From NCBI RefSeq assembly GCF_900078335.1, contig NZ_FKBR01000033.1, positions 124,195-188,194 of the forward strand: a stretch of DNA of 64,000 nucleotides, read 5' to 3'. Position 1 is the stretch's first letter. Each line of letters begins with the position of its first letter. A model generated the notes under the pieces. That model was not told the origin of the DNA. It searched no databases and worked only from the letters and a program-made list of their open reading frames with translations. Of this stretch, positions 62,597-64,000 are shown piece after piece. Source of the DNA: Bordetella trematum. Its GTDB lineage: Bacteria > Pseudomonadota > Gammaproteobacteria > Burkholderiales > Burkholderiaceae_B. A program made the position numbers and the translations under genes.

Positions 62597-64000
62597 GAGG
62601 TGATTTCCTTTGCTGCGAGCGCCTGCTGGCGGATCTGGTTGAGCGTCTGGCGGGGGGTAATGGCTTCGGGAGCGATGACCAGCTCGAGCAGCGCGCCGCT
62701 GCCCGAGGCACGCGCGCGTTCGAAGGCGGCCGGGAACTCGCCGGTGGCCTCGACACGCTCGGCGTGCATGCCGTAGGCCTTGGCCAGCGCGACGAAATCC
62801 GGATTGCGGCTCATGGTGGTGCCGCTCACCCGTTCCGGATAATGGCGCTCCTGATGGGCGCGGATGGTGCCGTAGATGCCGTTGTTGAGCACCAGGACGA
62901 TGGGCTGGGCGCCGGCCTGCAGGGCGGTGGCCAGCTCGGTGCAGTTCATCTGGAAATCTCCGTCGCCGGCAAAGCACACCACGGTCCGTTCCGGGTGGAC
63001 GATCTTGGCGGCAATCGCTGCCGGCAGGCCGTAGCCCATCGCGCCCGATTGCGGGCCAAGCAGGCGGGCCCGGGGGCCATAGCGGAAGAACTTGCCCGGC
63101 CACACCGTGAAGTTGCCGGCGCCATTGGTGAGGATGGCGTCGTCCGGGAGGGCTTGCCTCAGGTAGGCGCAGACCTTGCCCATATCTACCGGCGAGGGCA
63201 GATCGGGCAGCTCGAAGGCCGCTTCGTAGGCCTGGCGAGCCTGGGCGCGCCAGGACGCCCAGCTTCCTTGCACGGGCTCCAGTGCCCCCAGTGCCTGGGC
63301 GAAAGCGTTGGGGCCGGCCTGGATGGCCAGCGCGGGACGATAGATCTTGCCCAGTTCGAGGTCGCTCGCGTGGACGTGGACCAGCGTCTGTCCGGGTTCT
63401 GGCACCGATAGCAGGGTGTAGCCTTCGGTGGAGTTCTCTCCGAAACGGTTGTTGATGGCGAGGATCAGGTCGGCGTCCCGGATCAGGGTCCTGACCGACG
63501 GGCTCATGCCCACTCCGGCCTCGCCGCAGAATACCGGCGAGTGATTGTCGAACTGGTCCTGATAGCGGAACACCGCCACCACCGGGATGTCGCTGGCCTC
63601 GGCAAAGCGCTGGATGGGCCCGGTTCCCGACTCGTCCCAGTTGCAGCCGCCCAGCAGGATCACCGGGCGCTGCGCCTTGAGCAGGTGCGCGCGCAGCGCC
63701 TGCATGGAGGCGGCCGCCGGCGCCGGCTCATGCACCTGTACCGGGCCGCGCAGCGGCTCGGCGGTCGTGAGCGTGGTCAGCATGTCTTCGGGCAGCGCGA
63801 CCACGACCGGCCCCGGACGACCCGAGATGGCCATGGTCCAGGCGCGCGACAGGATCTCGGGGATGCGTTCGACCCGGTCGATCTCGACGGCCCACTTGGC
63901 CAGGGGCCCGAATGCGGCGCGATAGTCGACCTCCTGAAAGGCTTCGCGCCCTTTCATGTCGGTGCCCACCTGGCCCACGAAAAGGATCATGGGGGCGCTG
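62593..64000 (-). CDS. Thiamine diphosphate-dependent enzyme, acetolactate synthase-like (5' end outside window)
   Basis: At least 469 residues; the N terminus lies beyond the right edge, since the frame stays open through 64000. Three-domain ThDP architecture: the remaining end of the Pyr domain (MILFVGQVGTDMKGREAFQEVD), a central Rossmann-like domain (RPVILLGGCNWDESGTG), and the PP domain with the ThDP/Mg motif GDGDFQMNCTELATALQ followed by LNNGIYG. It could be a 2-oxoacid decarboxylase or carboligase. It overlaps hyuA by four bases and is the first visible gene of the operon. Confidence 0.9.
   Translation of the reverse strand, partial: SAPMILFVGQVGTDMKGREAFQEVDYRAAFGPLAKWAVEIDRVERIPEILSRAWTMAISGRPGPVVVALPEDMLTTLTTAEPLRGPVQVHEPAPAAASMQALRAHLLKAQRPVILLGGCNWDESGTGPIQRFAEASDIPVVAVFRYQDQFDNHSPVFCGEAGVGMSPSVRTLIRDADLILAINNRFGENSTEGYTLLSVPEPGQTLVHVHASDLELGKIYRPALAIQAGPNAFAQALGALEPVQGSWASWRAQARQAYEAAFELPDLPSPVDMGKVCAYLRQALPDDAILTNGAGNFTVWPGKFFRYGPRARLLGPQSGAMGYGLPAAIAAKIVHPERTVVCFAGDGDFQMNCTELATALQAGAQPIVLVLNNGIYGTIRAHQERHYPERVSGTTMSRNPDFVALAKAYGMHAERVEATGEFPAAFERARASGSGALLELVIAPEAITPRQTLNQIRQQALAAKEITS

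Noticed and set aside
62597-63103. Extended start for HyuA reaching into the ThDP-enzyme gene
   Set aside because: The extra N terminus reads as arginine-rich noise from another frame of the ThDP gene. The ATG at 62596 has a Shine-Dalgarno and the family N terminus.
1-64000. CRISPR array, insertion sequence or transposase
   Set aside because: I saw no regularly spaced repeats and no transposase-like reading frame anywhere in the window.

Overview
The window looks like a stretch of chromosome from a GC-rich betaproteobacterium of the Alcaligenaceae, most like Bordetella or Achromobacter. This rests on uniformly high GC codon use, two Bug-type tricarboxylate-transporter binding proteins, many LysR and AraC regulators beside catabolic genes, and the gene order rplM-rpsI-argC-(DUF6776-like)-erpA-anmK-M23 peptidase-tyrS and glyA-nrdR-ribD-ribE. 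This is recognition of families and synteny from memory. No database search was run.

Layout. 1-8.8 kb is accessory metabolism: a fused indolepyruvate:ferredoxin oxidoreductase (cut by the left edge) with a divergent Lrp regulator, a Bug protein with an alpha/beta hydrolase and a divergent LysR regulator, a lipoprotein and an MFS exporter. 8.8-15.5 kb is housekeeping: gltX, a Pat-like acetyltransferase fused to an eroded acyl-CoA synthetase, a carboxylesterase, darP and pmbA. 15.6-19.6 kb is an accessory insert: two tandem 400-residue FkbM-like proteins separated by a strong terminator, then an orphan TRAP binding protein with a Tat-like leader. 19.8-32 kb is core: ribosomal proteins L13 and S9, argC, erpA, anmK, a MepM-like peptidase, tyrS, glyA, nrdR, ribD and ribE. 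Several perfect hairpin terminators separate these units.

32-45 kb holds a hydrolase/AraC pair, the prkA-yeaH-spoVR stress operon, and a sodium:solute symporter preceded by a long hairpin-rich leader and followed by a one-helix micro-protein. It also holds an MFS transporter and a Bug gene with a divergent CatM/BenM-like regulator, which has a textbook ATAC-N7-GTAT site just before its start codon. A tRNA-Ser(GGA) closes this part. 45.8-52.5 kb is an amino-acid decarboxylase module: antiporter, AdiA-like decarboxylase, second antiporter and outer-membrane barrel. It probably exchanges a basic amino acid for its amine and consumes protons. 52.5-64 kb has a membrane diguanylate cyclase, an SDR, a LysR regulator divergent from a class II aldolase, and a tightly coupled minus-strand operon. 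That operon reads ThDP enzyme (cut by the right edge), HyuA, HyuB, aminotransferase, LysR.

Most promising for new biology are the FkbM-like twins (one has lost the conserved acidic residue), the structured leader and micro-protein around the sodium symporter, the hydantoinase-aminotransferase-ThDP operon, and the Pat homologue with its CoA-ligase half eroded.
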